The translations under genes were made by a program, and so were the position numbers. Below, one piece after another: positions 1 to 7,507 of a stretch of DNA of 22,492 bases. The first letter of the stretch is position 1. The number at the start of each line of letters is the position of its first letter. Below the pieces are notes generated by a model. It was not told the DNA's origin. It did no database searches and saw only the letters and a list, made by a program, of their open reading frames with translations. The DNA comes from Caryophanales bacterium UBA6356 (GTDB lineage: Bacteria > Bacillota_I > Bacilli_A > RFN20 > CAG-826): NCBI GenBank assembly GCA_002440125.1, contig DJRQ01000030.1, positions 1 to 22,492 on the forward strand, written 5' to 3'.

Positions 1-29
1 CTTTTCCCAAACGTCCATAATCGAAAGGC

Positions 30-530
30 ATGTTTTACGATTCGGATCCTTTCTTCTTGGAAATCGTCAGCGAGTTCTTAGAAAACCCTCATTACCAACA
101 AATCGATAAATTCATCGCCCATGGTGATTGGACGGTGCTCGATCATTCGCTCAATGTCGCGTCTCTTTGCTATGAAATCGGCAAAAGAAAGGGGTTAGAA
201 CTCGATTACCGCTCTCTTATTCGGGCGGCGATGCTGCACGATTTCTATTGCTATGATTGGCATTTGCCACACAAAGGGAAGAGGCTCCATGGCTTTCGCC
301 ATCCAGGCTTTGCGATAAAAGAAGCCTCGAAATACTTCGAGCTCTCGCCTTTCGAGAAGAAGCTTATCCACGTCCATATGTTCCCTTTGACCTTTTGGCG
401 CTTCCCTCTTTCCAAAGAGGCGAGGCTTTTGGTGAAATGCGATCACATATCCGCTTTATACGAGCATAAATACCGAAAAAACGACCGCTTAAGGAAACGG
501 ACCCTTATGCAATATGCCTTTGGAGGATAG
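30..530 (+). CDS. HD-domain metal-dependent phosphohydrolase
   Basis: A 166-residue protein with the HD-superfamily pattern: H39 (in LDHS), the H70-D71 pair (in AMLHDFY), further histidines at 91, 114 and 116, and D138 (in KCDHI). These are the residues that normally bind one or two divalent metals. Most of the protein is the HD domain, with no regulatory domain attached. Substrate cannot be told from sequence; small stand-alone HD proteins include nucleotide and cyclic-nucleotide phosphatases. The frame has a stop at 18-20, so ATG 30 is the earliest ATG. AAAGG lies only 1 nt before it, too close for a good Shine-Dalgarno, while CATAAT at 16-21 would start transcription about 2 nt before the ATG. 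The gene is followed after 2 nt by the HAD phosphatase, so the two are probably co-transcribed. The family call is firm, the function open. Confidence 0.85.
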   Translation: MFYDSDPFFLEIVSEFLENPHYQQIDKFIAHGDWTVLDHSLNVASLCYEIGKRKGLELDYRSLIRAAMLHDFYCYDWHLPHKGKRLHGFRHPGFAIKEASKYFELSPFEKKLIHVHMFPLTFWRFPLSKEARLLVKCDHISALYEHKYRKNDRLRKRTLMQYAFGG

Positions 531-532
531 CT

Positions 533-1168
533 ATGGTTTCGAAAGCGATTTTATTTGACTTAGATGGCACTCTTTGGGATAGCTCCGAAGCGGTCTCCGC
601 TTCTTGGAACGAAGTCACAGAATCCTTGGAGCATCCTTTCCCCGTTACCACTCTCGATATGAAAAGGACGATGGGGCTAACGATGGATAAAATCGCCGAA
701 ATCCTTTTTTCGCCTTACGTCCGAAAAGAAGATATCCCTCTTCTTCAAAAAAAGTGCGAAGAAGCGGAAAACGTTTATCTAAGGAGCCATCCTGGCATTT
801 TGTTTCAAGGGGTAAGAGAGACTTTATCGCTCTTATCGAAAGAATATAGCCTATATATCGTAAGCAATTGCCAAAAGGGCTATATCGAAGCTTTCTTGGC
901 TGGGACAAAGCTCGGTTCTTGTTTCAAGGGCCATCTTTGCTATGGGGATACCTTGGCTCCCAAAGGGAAAACCATCGAAATCCTTTTGCGAAGAGAAGGC
1001 ATCCGAAAAGCCGTTTATGTAGGCGATACGAGCGGCGATATGGAAGCGGCTCATTTCGCTTCCCTTCCTTTTATCCACGCCGCCTATGGCTTTGGGGAAA
1101 CGAAGGGCGAAGAAGCCGAAATCGCTTCTTTCCAAGAGCTCCCTAGCGTTCTTAAAAACTTTTTCTGA
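533..1168 (+). CDS. HAD-family phosphatase (phosphoglycolate phosphatase/beta-phosphoglucomutase-like)
   Basis: A 211-residue cytoplasmic HAD hydrolase. Motif I is FDLDGTLWDS with the nucleophile D9 and general acid D11. Motif II is the SN at about 111-112 (IVSNCQKGY). Motif III is the lysine of the PKGKT segment, and motif IV is VGDTSGDMEAA. A helical cap of about 65 residues sits between motifs I and II, as in the subfamily I group that includes Gph and PgmB. The substrate is a small phosphorylated metabolite that cannot be named from sequence. The start is supported by GGAGG at 522-526. It is 2 nt from the HD hydrolase upstream, suggesting a two-gene operon of small-molecule phosphatases. 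It runs tail to tail into the lipoprotein on the other strand, with 2 nt between stop codons and no clear terminator hairpin. Confidence 0.9.
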   Translation: MVSKAILFDLDGTLWDSSEAVSASWNEVTESLEHPFPVTTLDMKRTMGLTMDKIAEILFSPYVRKEDIPLLQKKCEEAENVYLRSHPGILFQGVRETLSLLSKEYSLYIVSNCQKGYIEAFLAGTKLGSCFKGHLCYGDTLAPKGKTIEILLRREGIRKAVYVGDTSGDMEAAHFASLPFIHAAYGFGETKGEEAEIASFQELPSVLKNFF

Positions 1169-1170
1169 AG

Positions 1171-1893
1171 CTATTCGACGAGCGCGTAATCCTTGAATTG
1201 CGGGGCGATGGCGTCGCACTCGTTCCAAAGGATTTTGGTGTTTTGCTCGCTTGTTTCGAACGAATCGAGCTTATGGGCGATGAAAGAATAGGAAACGTCG
1301 GTCGTGATTCCTTCGACATCATAGGAAAGAGCGACCGAAAGATCGTCCTCGTTTTTACATTCATAAACACCCTTGAAAGAACTTTCTTCCCTCTCTTTTA
1401 AGGATTCGATTGTATCGATGACTTCCTTTGGCGCGTCGTGAAAAAGCCTTTCTTTTTCGCTTAAAGCGCTTTGAACGGACTCTTGAAAGGTCCTTCCTTT
1501 GATTTCACGCCGTATTTTCGTTTGCTTCTCTTTGCCTTGGCCACTCTCCCAAAGGAGCTCCCACAGTTCGGAATCGTTTCGGACGACAAGATAAGATTCG
1601 CTAAAGAACGCTTGGCCTTCATTTTCGCCTTCTAGATGCACTTGGTAGAAGGACTTCTCTTCATCCAAAAGAAGGGTGATTTTAGCGTTTTCAATGACGA
1701 TATCATCGTATTTCAAGGAGTTTTTATAAGCGCTTTTGACGGTGTATTTGCGTGGCGTTTCCTCAAGAAGCAATTGATCGTGGAAAGAGAAAAGCCTCTC
1801 TAAGGCCTCTTCCATCGAAATTTCTTTTGTGGAGTTACACCCTCCTAGAAGGGGTATCAACAAAAGAGAACACAAAATGCTTTTCCTTTTCAT
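1171..1893 (-). CDS. Putative lipoprotein, unknown function
   Basis: A 240-residue protein beginning with a lipoprotein signal peptide: basic MKRK, a hydrophobic stretch, and lipobox LGGC with the lipidated cysteine at C19. It should be exported and anchored to the outer face of the membrane. The mature part starts with a helix rich in Glu (EISMEEALERL) and continues with alternating polar and hydrophobic segments that suggest a beta sheet. No catalytic motif is visible. It resembles in layout the two lipoproteins near the right end of the window (an EEA helix, then strands, then a threonine-rich C-terminal strand region), so it may be a distant paralogue; I could not align them reliably. There is no Shine-Dalgarno before the ATG, but a promoter ends just upstream, so the mRNA may be almost leaderless. 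Confidence 0.8.
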   Translation of the reverse strand: MKRKSILCSLLLIPLLGGCNSTKEISMEEALERLFSFHDQLLLEETPRKYTVKSAYKNSLKYDDIVIENAKITLLLDEEKSFYQVHLEGENEGQAFFSESYLVVRNDSELWELLWESGQGKEKQTKIRREIKGRTFQESVQSALSEKERLFHDAPKEVIDTIESLKEREESSFKGVYECKNEDDLSVALSYDVEGITTDVSYSFIAHKLDSFETSEQNTKILWNECDAIAPQFKDYALVE

Positions 1894-1902
1894 TGGGAAA
1901 AC

Positions 1903-1930
1903 ATTCTAGCTTAGAAAGGAAAGACTTCAA
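1903..1930 (-). promoter_or_regulatory. Promoter of the minus-strand lipoprotein gene
   Basis: Read on the minus strand: -35 TTGAAG (1930 to 1925), a 16-nt spacer, and -10 TAGAAT (1908 to 1903). Transcription would start near 1896, about 3 nt before the ATG at 1893, leaving no room for a ribosome binding site. The -10 matches the consensus at 5 of 6 positions and the -35 at 4 of 6. Confidence 0.6.
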
Positions 1931-1961
1931 CTTTCTTTTTCGTTTCTTCTTTTGTTCGCGC

Positions 1962-1967
1962 TAGAAT
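1962..1967 (+). promoter_or_regulatory. -10 element directly before the 306-residue gene
   Basis: TAGAAT at 1962-1967 ends 6 nt before the ATG at 1974, so the expected transcription start is the A of the ATG. It sits in the same word, GCTAGAATG, as the -10 of the divergent lipoprotein gene. No good -35 is seen at the normal distance. A GAGGG lies 1 nt before the ATG, too close for a normal Shine-Dalgarno. Confidence 0.45.
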
Positions 1968-1973
1968 GAGGGC

Positions 1974-2894
1974 ATGGATGATTTAAAGAAGCTCTTCGAA
2001 GACGCCCGCTATATGGACATTTTGAAAGTGACGGACAAAAAGACCGATGGAGAGTCGCTTTTCTATCGTCTTAGCTCCTTTTTGGCCCTTTCGAAAGGGA
2101 AGGAAGCGATGGCTCTTTTAGGAAAGCACCGCTTCGAACTTTTTAAAGCGCATCCGCTGGAAACCCTTAAGAGCGATTTCTCGCTCCGCATTTTGTTTAA
2201 GGAGTGGGACGAGGCCTATGAGGACTATTCGATTTTCTCGAACTATCCCTACGTTTCCCAAGAAGTCGAGGAGGCGCTTCGAAGCATTCCCAAAGCCCTC
2301 CGCCTCGCCGAAAGGCAAGCCTCTCTTCCGCTTGAAGCGAGCCTAGAGGAGATGCGAGAGACGCTTTCGCAAAACGACGAATTCGCGATTCTTTCTCTTT
2401 TGAAGACGCTTAAAAAGGAAGATTTCCCCGCTTTGAAAAAGGAATTGGTGGCTCTACTAACCAAAAAAGAGATCCATTTGTTCATCAGAACCTACGTTCT
2501 CCTTTATCTGGTGAGCGTCTCCTATGATGAAGGGGTGTCTTTCCTAAAAGACGAAAAGACGATAAAGGTGATACCTTCAAGGCTCGTGCCTCCTTACACG
2601 AACAAGGCCTATAAGGATTTTGCGAGTTCCTTGGAAAACGTCCTTTCCGATCCCTCCCTTTACCACGTTTCTCGTAGCATTCTCGATGAATATATCCTTC
2701 TAAGGTATCCCGATGATGTCTTCGAAAATGAGGACAAGAACATTCTCTTGGCTGCTTTCGGGCTCTTAGGAAAGGAATACCTTAGATCCAAAGGGGAAGT
2801 GCGCTTGCCTTCGGGAATCTCTTTGGAAGAAGCAAACAAGAAAAAAGAAGCGATAGAAGGCTTTTTGACGAAGGAACCTCCTCTTTCCTTTTAA
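1974..2894 (+). CDS. Helical repeat-like cytoplasmic protein, MG237/DUF3196-type by position
   Basis: A 306-residue soluble protein with no signal peptide and no membrane segment, apparently helical almost throughout, with many charged residues. Helix pairs in the first 120 residues look TPR-like (for example FYRLSSFLALSKGKEAMALL), and residues about 130-190 resemble helical-repeat packing. I recognise no catalytic motif. Its place directly before trigger factor and lon matches Mycoplasma genitalium MG237-MG238-MG239, where MG238 is trigger factor and MG239 is Lon. From memory, MG237 belongs to a mollicute family of unknown function (DUF3196) of about this length. That identity rests mainly on synteny and length, so it is an inference. 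Its role may be linked to protein folding or turnover, but nothing in the sequence proves it. Transcription probably starts at or next to the ATG. Confidence 0.75.
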   Translation: MDDLKKLFEDARYMDILKVTDKKTDGESLFYRLSSFLALSKGKEAMALLGKHRFELFKAHPLETLKSDFSLRILFKEWDEAYEDYSIFSNYPYVSQEVEEALRSIPKALRLAERQASLPLEASLEEMRETLSQNDEFAILSLLKTLKKEDFPALKKELVALLTKKEIHLFIRTYVLLYLVSVSYDEGVSFLKDEKTIKVIPSRLVPPYTNKAYKDFASSLENVLSDPSLYHVSRSILDEYILLRYPDDVFENEDKNILLAAFGLLGKEYLRSKGEVRLPSGISLEEANKKKEAIEGFLTKEPPLSF

Positions 2895-2963
2895 AGAAAA
2901 GAGATTGTTTGATTGTCTATTTAGGTGTATCGTTATCGCTGCAAGTCAAATGGAGTTTTAAGA

Positions 2964-4355
2964 ATGAAACATACCCTTGAAAAAATTTCCCCAAGCCAAG
3001 TTAAAATCGCGGTGAGCGTGGATAAGGATCTTTGGAAGAATGCCCAAGAAAAAGCCTTTGGCAAAGTGAGCGCCAAAGTGAGCGTTCCTGGCTTCCGTCC
3101 AGGCAAAGCCCCCAAAGCCCTTCTTAAAGAACGCGTCAATCCAGAAGCGGTTTGGAATGAGGCCATCGAGAACGTTCTAACGCCTGTCTATGCCGATGTT
3201 CTCCAAGAAGAGAAAATCAATCCTGCGACCCGTCCTCAGGTTTCCATCACTAAACTGAGCGATGACGAATTGGAAGTCGTCTATCAAGTGATTCTTGTTC
3301 CGGAAGTCACTCTTGGCGCATACAAAGGCCTCAAAGCGACGCGGGTTGCCCCAAGCGTCACCGAAAAAGAAGTGGAAGAAGCCATCGAAAAGCTTCTAAA
3401 AGGCAATGCCGAACTTGTTTTGAGCGAAAAGCCCGCCAAGATGGGCGACACCGTCACCATGGATTTCGAAGGCCTCCTTCCCGATGAAAATGGCAATTTG
3501 AAGCCTTTCGAAGGCGGCAAAGCAAGCAACTACAGCCTTGAGCTTGGCTCTCACCAATTCATCCCTGGCTTCGAAGAGGAACTTGTCGGCATGAAGAGCG
3601 AAGAGAAAAAGAGCTTCAAGATCACTTTCCCAGCCAACTATGTAAAAGAACTTGCCGGCAAAGAAGCGACCTTTAATGTCACGGTGCATGAAATCAAGGA
3701 AAAAGTCATCCCTGAACTTACTGACGAGGCTGTCAAAGAGCTTGGCATCAAGGACGTTACGACAATCGAAGGCTTAAAAGAATACGAGAAGAAGAGCCTT
3801 TTGACTCAAAAAGTCAACGAGACCGAGAACAAGTACTATAACGACTTACTCGGCCAAATAGTCGCTGGCAGCACTTTCGTCATCGATCCTGCCATCATTG
3901 CTGGCGAAGCCAAACAAATGGAAGAAAACCTCAAGAAACAAATTGAGCAAAATGGCCTTACCTTCGAACAATATCTTGATATCACCGGCACCAAAGCAGA
4001 GGATCTCCAAAAGACCTATCTCAATGAAGCCGATAAAAACATCAAGACTTTCCTTGTCACCAATAAGATCGGCGAAGTCGAGAAGATTGAAGTCACCGAC
4101 AAAGACGTGGACGATGAAATCGCCAATATGGCCAAAGAATACAAGATGGAAGAGGCTCAAGTGCGCTCTATCCTCCAAAAGAATATGGATGATTACAAGA
4201 GCAACCTCCGCGCGAAGAAGATTCGCGAATGGATCTTAGCCAATGTCGGTTCCAAGGAAAAAGCCTCTTTAAAAGAAGCGAGCAAAGAACCCGCGAAGAA
4301 AGCGGCCGCGAAGAAAGCCCCCGCGAAAAAAACGGCCCCAAAAGCGGACAAATAA
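2964..4355 (+). CDS. tig: Trigger factor (ribosome-associated chaperone, prolyl isomerase)
   Basis: A 463-residue trigger factor. The N-terminal ribosome-binding domain carries the signature GFRPGKAP at 43-50, which docks on L23 at the exit tunnel. The FKBP-like prolyl isomerase domain follows (GDTVTMDFEG at 161-170, FIPGFEEELVGM at 199-210), then the helical chaperone domain. The last 30 or so residues are a low-complexity tail rich in Lys, Ala and Pro (KKAAAKKAPAKK), which is not part of the core fold. The start is ATG 2964, preceded by GGAG at 2952-2955. The frame also stays open to a GTG at 2925, but that has no ribosome binding site and would add 13 residues not typical of the family. 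A weak promoter may lie at 2905-2933 (TTGTTT, 17 nt, TATCGT). A terminator separates it from lon. Confidence 0.97.
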   Translation: MKHTLEKISPSQVKIAVSVDKDLWKNAQEKAFGKVSAKVSVPGFRPGKAPKALLKERVNPEAVWNEAIENVLTPVYADVLQEEKINPATRPQVSITKLSDDELEVVYQVILVPEVTLGAYKGLKATRVAPSVTEKEVEEAIEKLLKGNAELVLSEKPAKMGDTVTMDFEGLLPDENGNLKPFEGGKASNYSLELGSHQFIPGFEEELVGMKSEEKKSFKITFPANYVKELAGKEATFNVTVHEIKEKVIPELTDEAVKELGIKDVTTIEGLKEYEKKSLLTQKVNETENKYYNDLLGQIVAGSTFVIDPAIIAGEAKQMEENLKKQIEQNGLTFEQYLDITGTKAEDLQKTYLNEADKNIKTFLVTNKIGEVEKIEVTDKDVDDEIANMAKEYKMEEAQVRSILQKNMDDYKSNLRAKKIREWILANVGSKEKASLKEASKEPAKKAAAKKAPAKKTAPKADK

Positions 4356-4374
4356 ACCCGGCTAATTCTCTTTA

Positions 4375-4404
4375 GAAGGGCATGCCTTGCGCTGCCCTTT
4401 TTTG
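4375..4404 (+). terminator. Intrinsic terminator after tig
   Basis: Stem AAGGGCA (4376-4382) with TGCCCTT (4393-4399), a 10-nt loop, and a run of T to 4403. It lies 20 nt after the tig stop. Confidence 0.85.
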
Positions 4405-4427
4405 TCTCTTTAAACAAATCGCGAGTT

Positions 4428-4454
4428 TTAGCACTCATTCCTTGACGCTGCTAA
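4428..4454 (+). promoter_or_regulatory. CIRCE-like HrcA operator on the lon promoter
   Basis: TTAGCACTC (4428-4436), exactly 9 nt, then CGCTGCTAA (4446-4454). The CIRCE consensus is TTAGCACTC-N9-GAGTGCTAA. The left arm is perfect, the spacer exact, and the right arm matches at 6 of 9 positions. The element overlaps the lon -35 box (4442-4447), where bound HrcA would block RNA polymerase. HrcA itself is not encoded in the window. Confidence 0.75.
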
Positions 4455-4469
4455 AGTTCTCCTTATAAT
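4442..4469 (+). promoter_or_regulatory. Vegetative promoter of lon
   Basis: -35 TTGACG (4442-4447), 16-nt spacer, perfect -10 TATAAT (4464-4469). The start of transcription would be near 4476, giving a 17-nt leader that contains the Shine-Dalgarno AGGAGG (4481-4486). This is the best consensus promoter in the window. Confidence 0.88.
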
Positions 4470-4492
4470 GTCTATCGCTTAGGAGGAACAAC

Positions 4493-6856
4493 ATGGAAGA
4501 AAATGTAGTTATAGATAAATCGACAAAACGTATCACCTTGCCTCTTTTGATAACCCGTGGTCTCGTTTTATTCCCCCAAATGACCGAATCCATCGAAGCG
4601 AGTCGCCCTTATAGCGTCTCTTCGATCGACGAAGCTAAGAAAAACACGAACTCTCTTTTGTTTGTGGCTTCGCAAAAAGATCCGAATCTCGAAGACGTTT
4701 CGAGTTTAGATGATTTGAATGTTTTCGCGACGCTTGCGCGCATTGTGAATTTTGTGAATAAAGACGGCGTTTACCGCATTCGCGTCATCGCTTCGAAACG
4801 TATCCGCCTTCTTTCTGTTCAAAAGACCGAGAAAGGCTTTGAAGCGGAAGGGGAAACGCTCGAAGAAGAGTTTGGGAACGAAGAAGAGGAAGTCTCGCTT
4901 CTCGAAAACGTCCTCTCCATCTTCAATGAAGACCCTTCTCTCATCCGCATGGTGCCCAAAGGCGTTTTGACGAACAATATCAACAATGCGAGCCCAAGCC
5001 TTATTACCGATGTTTTCGGGAATTATCTCCCTTTTTCGATGCCGCAAAAGGTGGCTTTGCTCGGCGAGCCGAATGTCAATAAGCGTTTGGCTATGCTTTT
5101 GACGCTTCTTCAAAGCAAAAAGAAGAACGACGCCCTTGATAGGAAGCTCGACGAAACCGTTCGCGAAAGAGCCGAACAATCCCAAAAGGAGTATTACCTT
5201 CGCGAAAAGATGAAGGCTATTAAAGACGAACTCGGCGAAGGAAATGTTTTAGACGATGAGGATGACGTAAGGAAAAGACTCGAAGAGAATCCTTATCCTG
5301 AAAACGTCAAGAAGAAGGTCCTTAATGAGCTCCATCGCTTCGAAATGATGCCAGAAGCTTCTTTGGAAGCGTCTTTGATCATGAATTACATCCAAGTCCT
5401 CATGAATGTGCCTTGGTATCAAAGGACCGAGGATAACGACAGCCTTGAGAACGTGCAGAAGATTCTCGACGAGGACCATTTCGGCCTTGAAAAAGTCAAG
5501 AAGAGAATCATCGAATATCTTGCCGTCAAGAAGGCGACCGGTTCCTTAAAGGCCCCGATCCTTTGCTTTTATGGACCGCCTGGATGCGGCAAGACGAGCT
5601 TGGCCAAATCCATTGCCCGGGCTTTAGGAAGGAAGTTCTTCAAAGCTTCCCTTGGCGGCATTAGCGACGAAGCCGAAATCCGCGGCCATCGCCGCACTTA
5701 TGTCGGTTCGATGCCTGGGAGAATCATCCAAGGCATGACCAAAACGGGCGTGGTGAATCCGGTCTTCTTACTCGATGAAATCGATAAAGTGGGCGGAAGC
5801 AACTACAAAGGGGATCCTTCAAGCGCTTTGCTAGAGGTTCTTGATCCGGAACAAAATACCTCCTTTAACGACAATTTCTTGGAAGAGCCATACGATTTGA
5901 GCAATGTTCTCTTTATCGCGACCGCCAACTACCTCGAAAACGTGCCAGCGCCGCTTCGTGACCGTTTGGAACTCATCGAGGTGCCTAGTTACACCGAACT
6001 TGAGAAAATCAAGATCGCGGAAGGCTTCCTTATCAAGAAACAAATGGCCGCCAATGGCTTAAAAGAAGGCGATATCGACTTCAAAGAAGAAGCGATCACC
6101 GAGATTATCGAAAGCTATACGAGAGAAGCAGGCGTGCGTGAACTTGAACGACTGATTGCTTCTTGCTGCCGTAAAGCGGTTGTGGAGATTCTTCGCGATC
6201 CTTCGATCCAAAAGCCTATCGTTATCGATAAAAAGAAGGTCCATGAATATCTTGGCGTGACGATTTTCGAAGACACCAAGAAGGAAAAAGAGCCGCAAGT
6301 CGGCGTTGTGACTGGCTTAGCCTATACCGAATTCGGTGGCGACATCCTTCCCATCGAAGTGAATAACTTCCCTGGAAAAGGCGGGCTTGTCCTGACGGGC
6401 AAACTTGGCGAAGTGATGAAGGAAAGTTGTCAAATCGCTCTTGATTACGTTCGTGCCAATGCCTCGAAGTATGGCATTGATTCAAGCGTTTTCGAGAAGA
6501 ACGACATTCATATTCACGTTCCAGAAGGAGCCGTTCCGAAAGATGGGCCAAGCGCGGGCGTGGCCATCACTTGTGCCATTATCTCTTGTCTTACGGGGCG
6601 TCCATTCGACAATAACGTCGCTTTGACGGGGGAAGTGACACTCCGTGGCAAAGCCTTCCCGATTGGTGGACTTCGCGAAAAGAGCCTCGCCGCTCTTCGA
6701 AGTGGCATTAAGACGATCATCGTCCCCAGAGAAAATAAAAAGGATGTATCGGAACTTCCTAACGAAGTGAAAAAATCCTTGAAAATAGTCTATATGGATT
6801 CCGTCGACGATGCGCTTAAAGTCGCTCTCCTTCCCAAAGAAGAAGCCAAAGCCTAA
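4493..6856 (+). CDS. lon: ATP-dependent protease Lon
   Basis: A 787-residue LonA-type protease that degrades misfolded and regulatory proteins as a cytoplasmic hexamer. In order: the N-terminal substrate-binding domain (about 12-205), a coiled region (about 205-250), the AAA+ module with Walker A GPPGCGKT (361-368) and Walker B FLLDEID (425-431), and the peptidase domain with catalytic S687 (DGPSAG) and K730 (LREK). All key residues are present and the length is normal for LonA. The start has AGGAGG 6 nt upstream. The gene is transcribed alone, between a consensus promoter overlapped by a CIRCE-like element and its own terminator. Heat-shock control by HrcA is therefore likely, as reported for lon in mycoplasmas and unlike Bacillus lonA. 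Confidence 0.98.
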   Translation: MEENVVIDKSTKRITLPLLITRGLVLFPQMTESIEASRPYSVSSIDEAKKNTNSLLFVASQKDPNLEDVSSLDDLNVFATLARIVNFVNKDGVYRIRVIASKRIRLLSVQKTEKGFEAEGETLEEEFGNEEEEVSLLENVLSIFNEDPSLIRMVPKGVLTNNINNASPSLITDVFGNYLPFSMPQKVALLGEPNVNKRLAMLLTLLQSKKKNDALDRKLDETVRERAEQSQKEYYLREKMKAIKDELGEGNVLDDEDDVRKRLEENPYPENVKKKVLNELHRFEMMPEASLEASLIMNYIQVLMNVPWYQRTEDNDSLENVQKILDEDHFGLEKVKKRIIEYLAVKKATGSLKAPILCFYGPPGCGKTSLAKSIARALGRKFFKASLGGISDEAEIRGHRRTYVGSMPGRIIQGMTKTGVVNPVFLLDEIDKVGGSNYKGDPSSALLEVLDPEQNTSFNDNFLEEPYDLSNVLFIATANYLENVPAPLRDRLELIEVPSYTELEKIKIAEGFLIKKQMAANGLKEGDIDFKEEAITEIIESYTREAGVRELERLIASCCRKAVVEILRDPSIQKPIVIDKKKVHEYLGVTIFEDTKKEKEPQVGVVTGLAYTEFGGDILPIEVNNFPGKGGLVLTGKLGEVMKESCQIALDYVRANASKYGIDSSVFEKNDIHIHVPEGAVPKDGPSAGVAITCAIISCLTGRPFDNNVALTGEVTLRGKAFPIGGLREKSLAALRSGIKTIIVPRENKKDVSELPNEVKKSLKIVYMDSVDDALKVALLPKEEAKA

Positions 6857-6861
6857 TGGCG

Positions 6862-6900
6862 AAAGCGTCCTACTTTCCTAGGGCGCTTTTTCTTTCTTTT
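6862..6900 (+). terminator. Intrinsic terminator after lon
   Basis: Stem AAAGCGTCC (6862-6870) with GGGCGCTTT (6881-6889), one G-T pair, 10-nt loop, followed by a T-rich tract to 6900. It begins 5 nt after the lon stop and abuts the engB -10 box. Confidence 0.88.
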
Positions 6901-6909
6901 TGCTATAGT
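6901..6909 (+). promoter_or_regulatory. Extended -10 promoter of engB
   Basis: TGCTATAGT is an extended -10 (TGN followed by TATAGT, 6904-6909; 5 of 6 consensus). The expected start of transcription is about 6916, one base before the ATG at 6917. No -35 is visible, because that position lies inside the lon terminator stem; an extended -10 can work without one. There is no Shine-Dalgarno between it and the ATG. Confidence 0.6.
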
Positions 6910-6916
6910 TATTAGC

Positions 6917-7480
6917 ATGATTGATTTCCGTAAGGCCAAATACATTATAAGCGCTCCCGATTATTCGCTTCGCCCCAAAGATCGTCTTCCCGAGATTGTC
7001 TTTATCGGCAAAAGCAACGTTGGCAAAAGCACCCTTATTAACCTTTTGACTGGGCAAAAGCTCGCTTACAGTTCCAAAAGCGCGGGTAAGACCAAGCTTT
7101 TAAACTATTTTCTTATCGACGATTCCTTTTATCTTGTGGATAGCCCTGGCTATGGATATACCGCGTATGGATCGAAAGAGGATGAGAGCTTTTCCAAAAT
7201 GATGGAAGGCTATTTTAAGAACCCTCTTCTTAAAGGGGCGATTCTCCTTTGCGATGTGAGGCGCTCTTTGATGGAAGCGGAGCGAAATATGATTTCCTAT
7301 CTCGAAGAAGAGGGAATCCCCTTTGTTCTTGTTTTCACCAAAAGCGACAAAGCCCTCCAAAAGGAAAAGGCGAAGGCCAAGAAAGACGCTTCTTCCTATA
7401 AGCCTTTCTCTTTGTGCTTCACCGGTTTAAAAGAAGGGCGCGAGGATATTCGGAAAGCCGTTTCTGCCCTCTTGAAATGA
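6917..7480 (+). CDS. engB: Ribosome biogenesis GTPase EngB/YsxC
   Basis: A 187-residue single-domain GTPase of the EngB/YsxC family, needed for 50S subunit assembly in Bacillus. G1 is GKSNVGKST (31-39), the G2 threonine is near T59 (AGKTK), G3 is DSPG (75-78) and G4 is TKSD (141-144). The sequence around SAGKTKLLNYF is typical of this family (usually PGKT/SGRTQ) and separates it from Era and Der. The length is normal. It follows lon as in Bacillus (lonA-ysxC). It has its own promoter but no ribosome binding site, so translation of a nearly leaderless mRNA is likely. The last codons overlap the -35 of the next gene, and no terminator hairpin is seen after the stop. Confidence 0.96.
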   Translation: MIDFRKAKYIISAPDYSLRPKDRLPEIVFIGKSNVGKSTLINLLTGQKLAYSSKSAGKTKLLNYFLIDDSFYLVDSPGYGYTAYGSKEDESFSKMMEGYFKNPLLKGAILLCDVRRSLMEAERNMISYLEEEGIPFVLVFTKSDKALQKEKAKAKKDASSYKPFSLCFTGLKEGREDIRKAVSALLK

Positions 7481-7499
7481 GTGGGTTTTTCGCTATTCT
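7472..7499 (+). promoter_or_regulatory. Promoter of the phosphodiesterase gene, inside the end of engB
   Basis: -35 TTGAAA (7472-7477), formed by the last codons of engB, 16-nt spacer, -10 TATTCT (7494-7499). Expected start of transcription is about 7506, two bases before the ATG at 7508. No Shine-Dalgarno is present. Confidence 0.6.
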
Positions 7500-7507
7500 A
7501 GTCAGTT

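Noticed and set aside
2925..2963. Earlier GTG start for trigger factor
   Set aside because: No ribosome binding site and 13 added residues outside the family; ATG 2964 has GGAG upstream.
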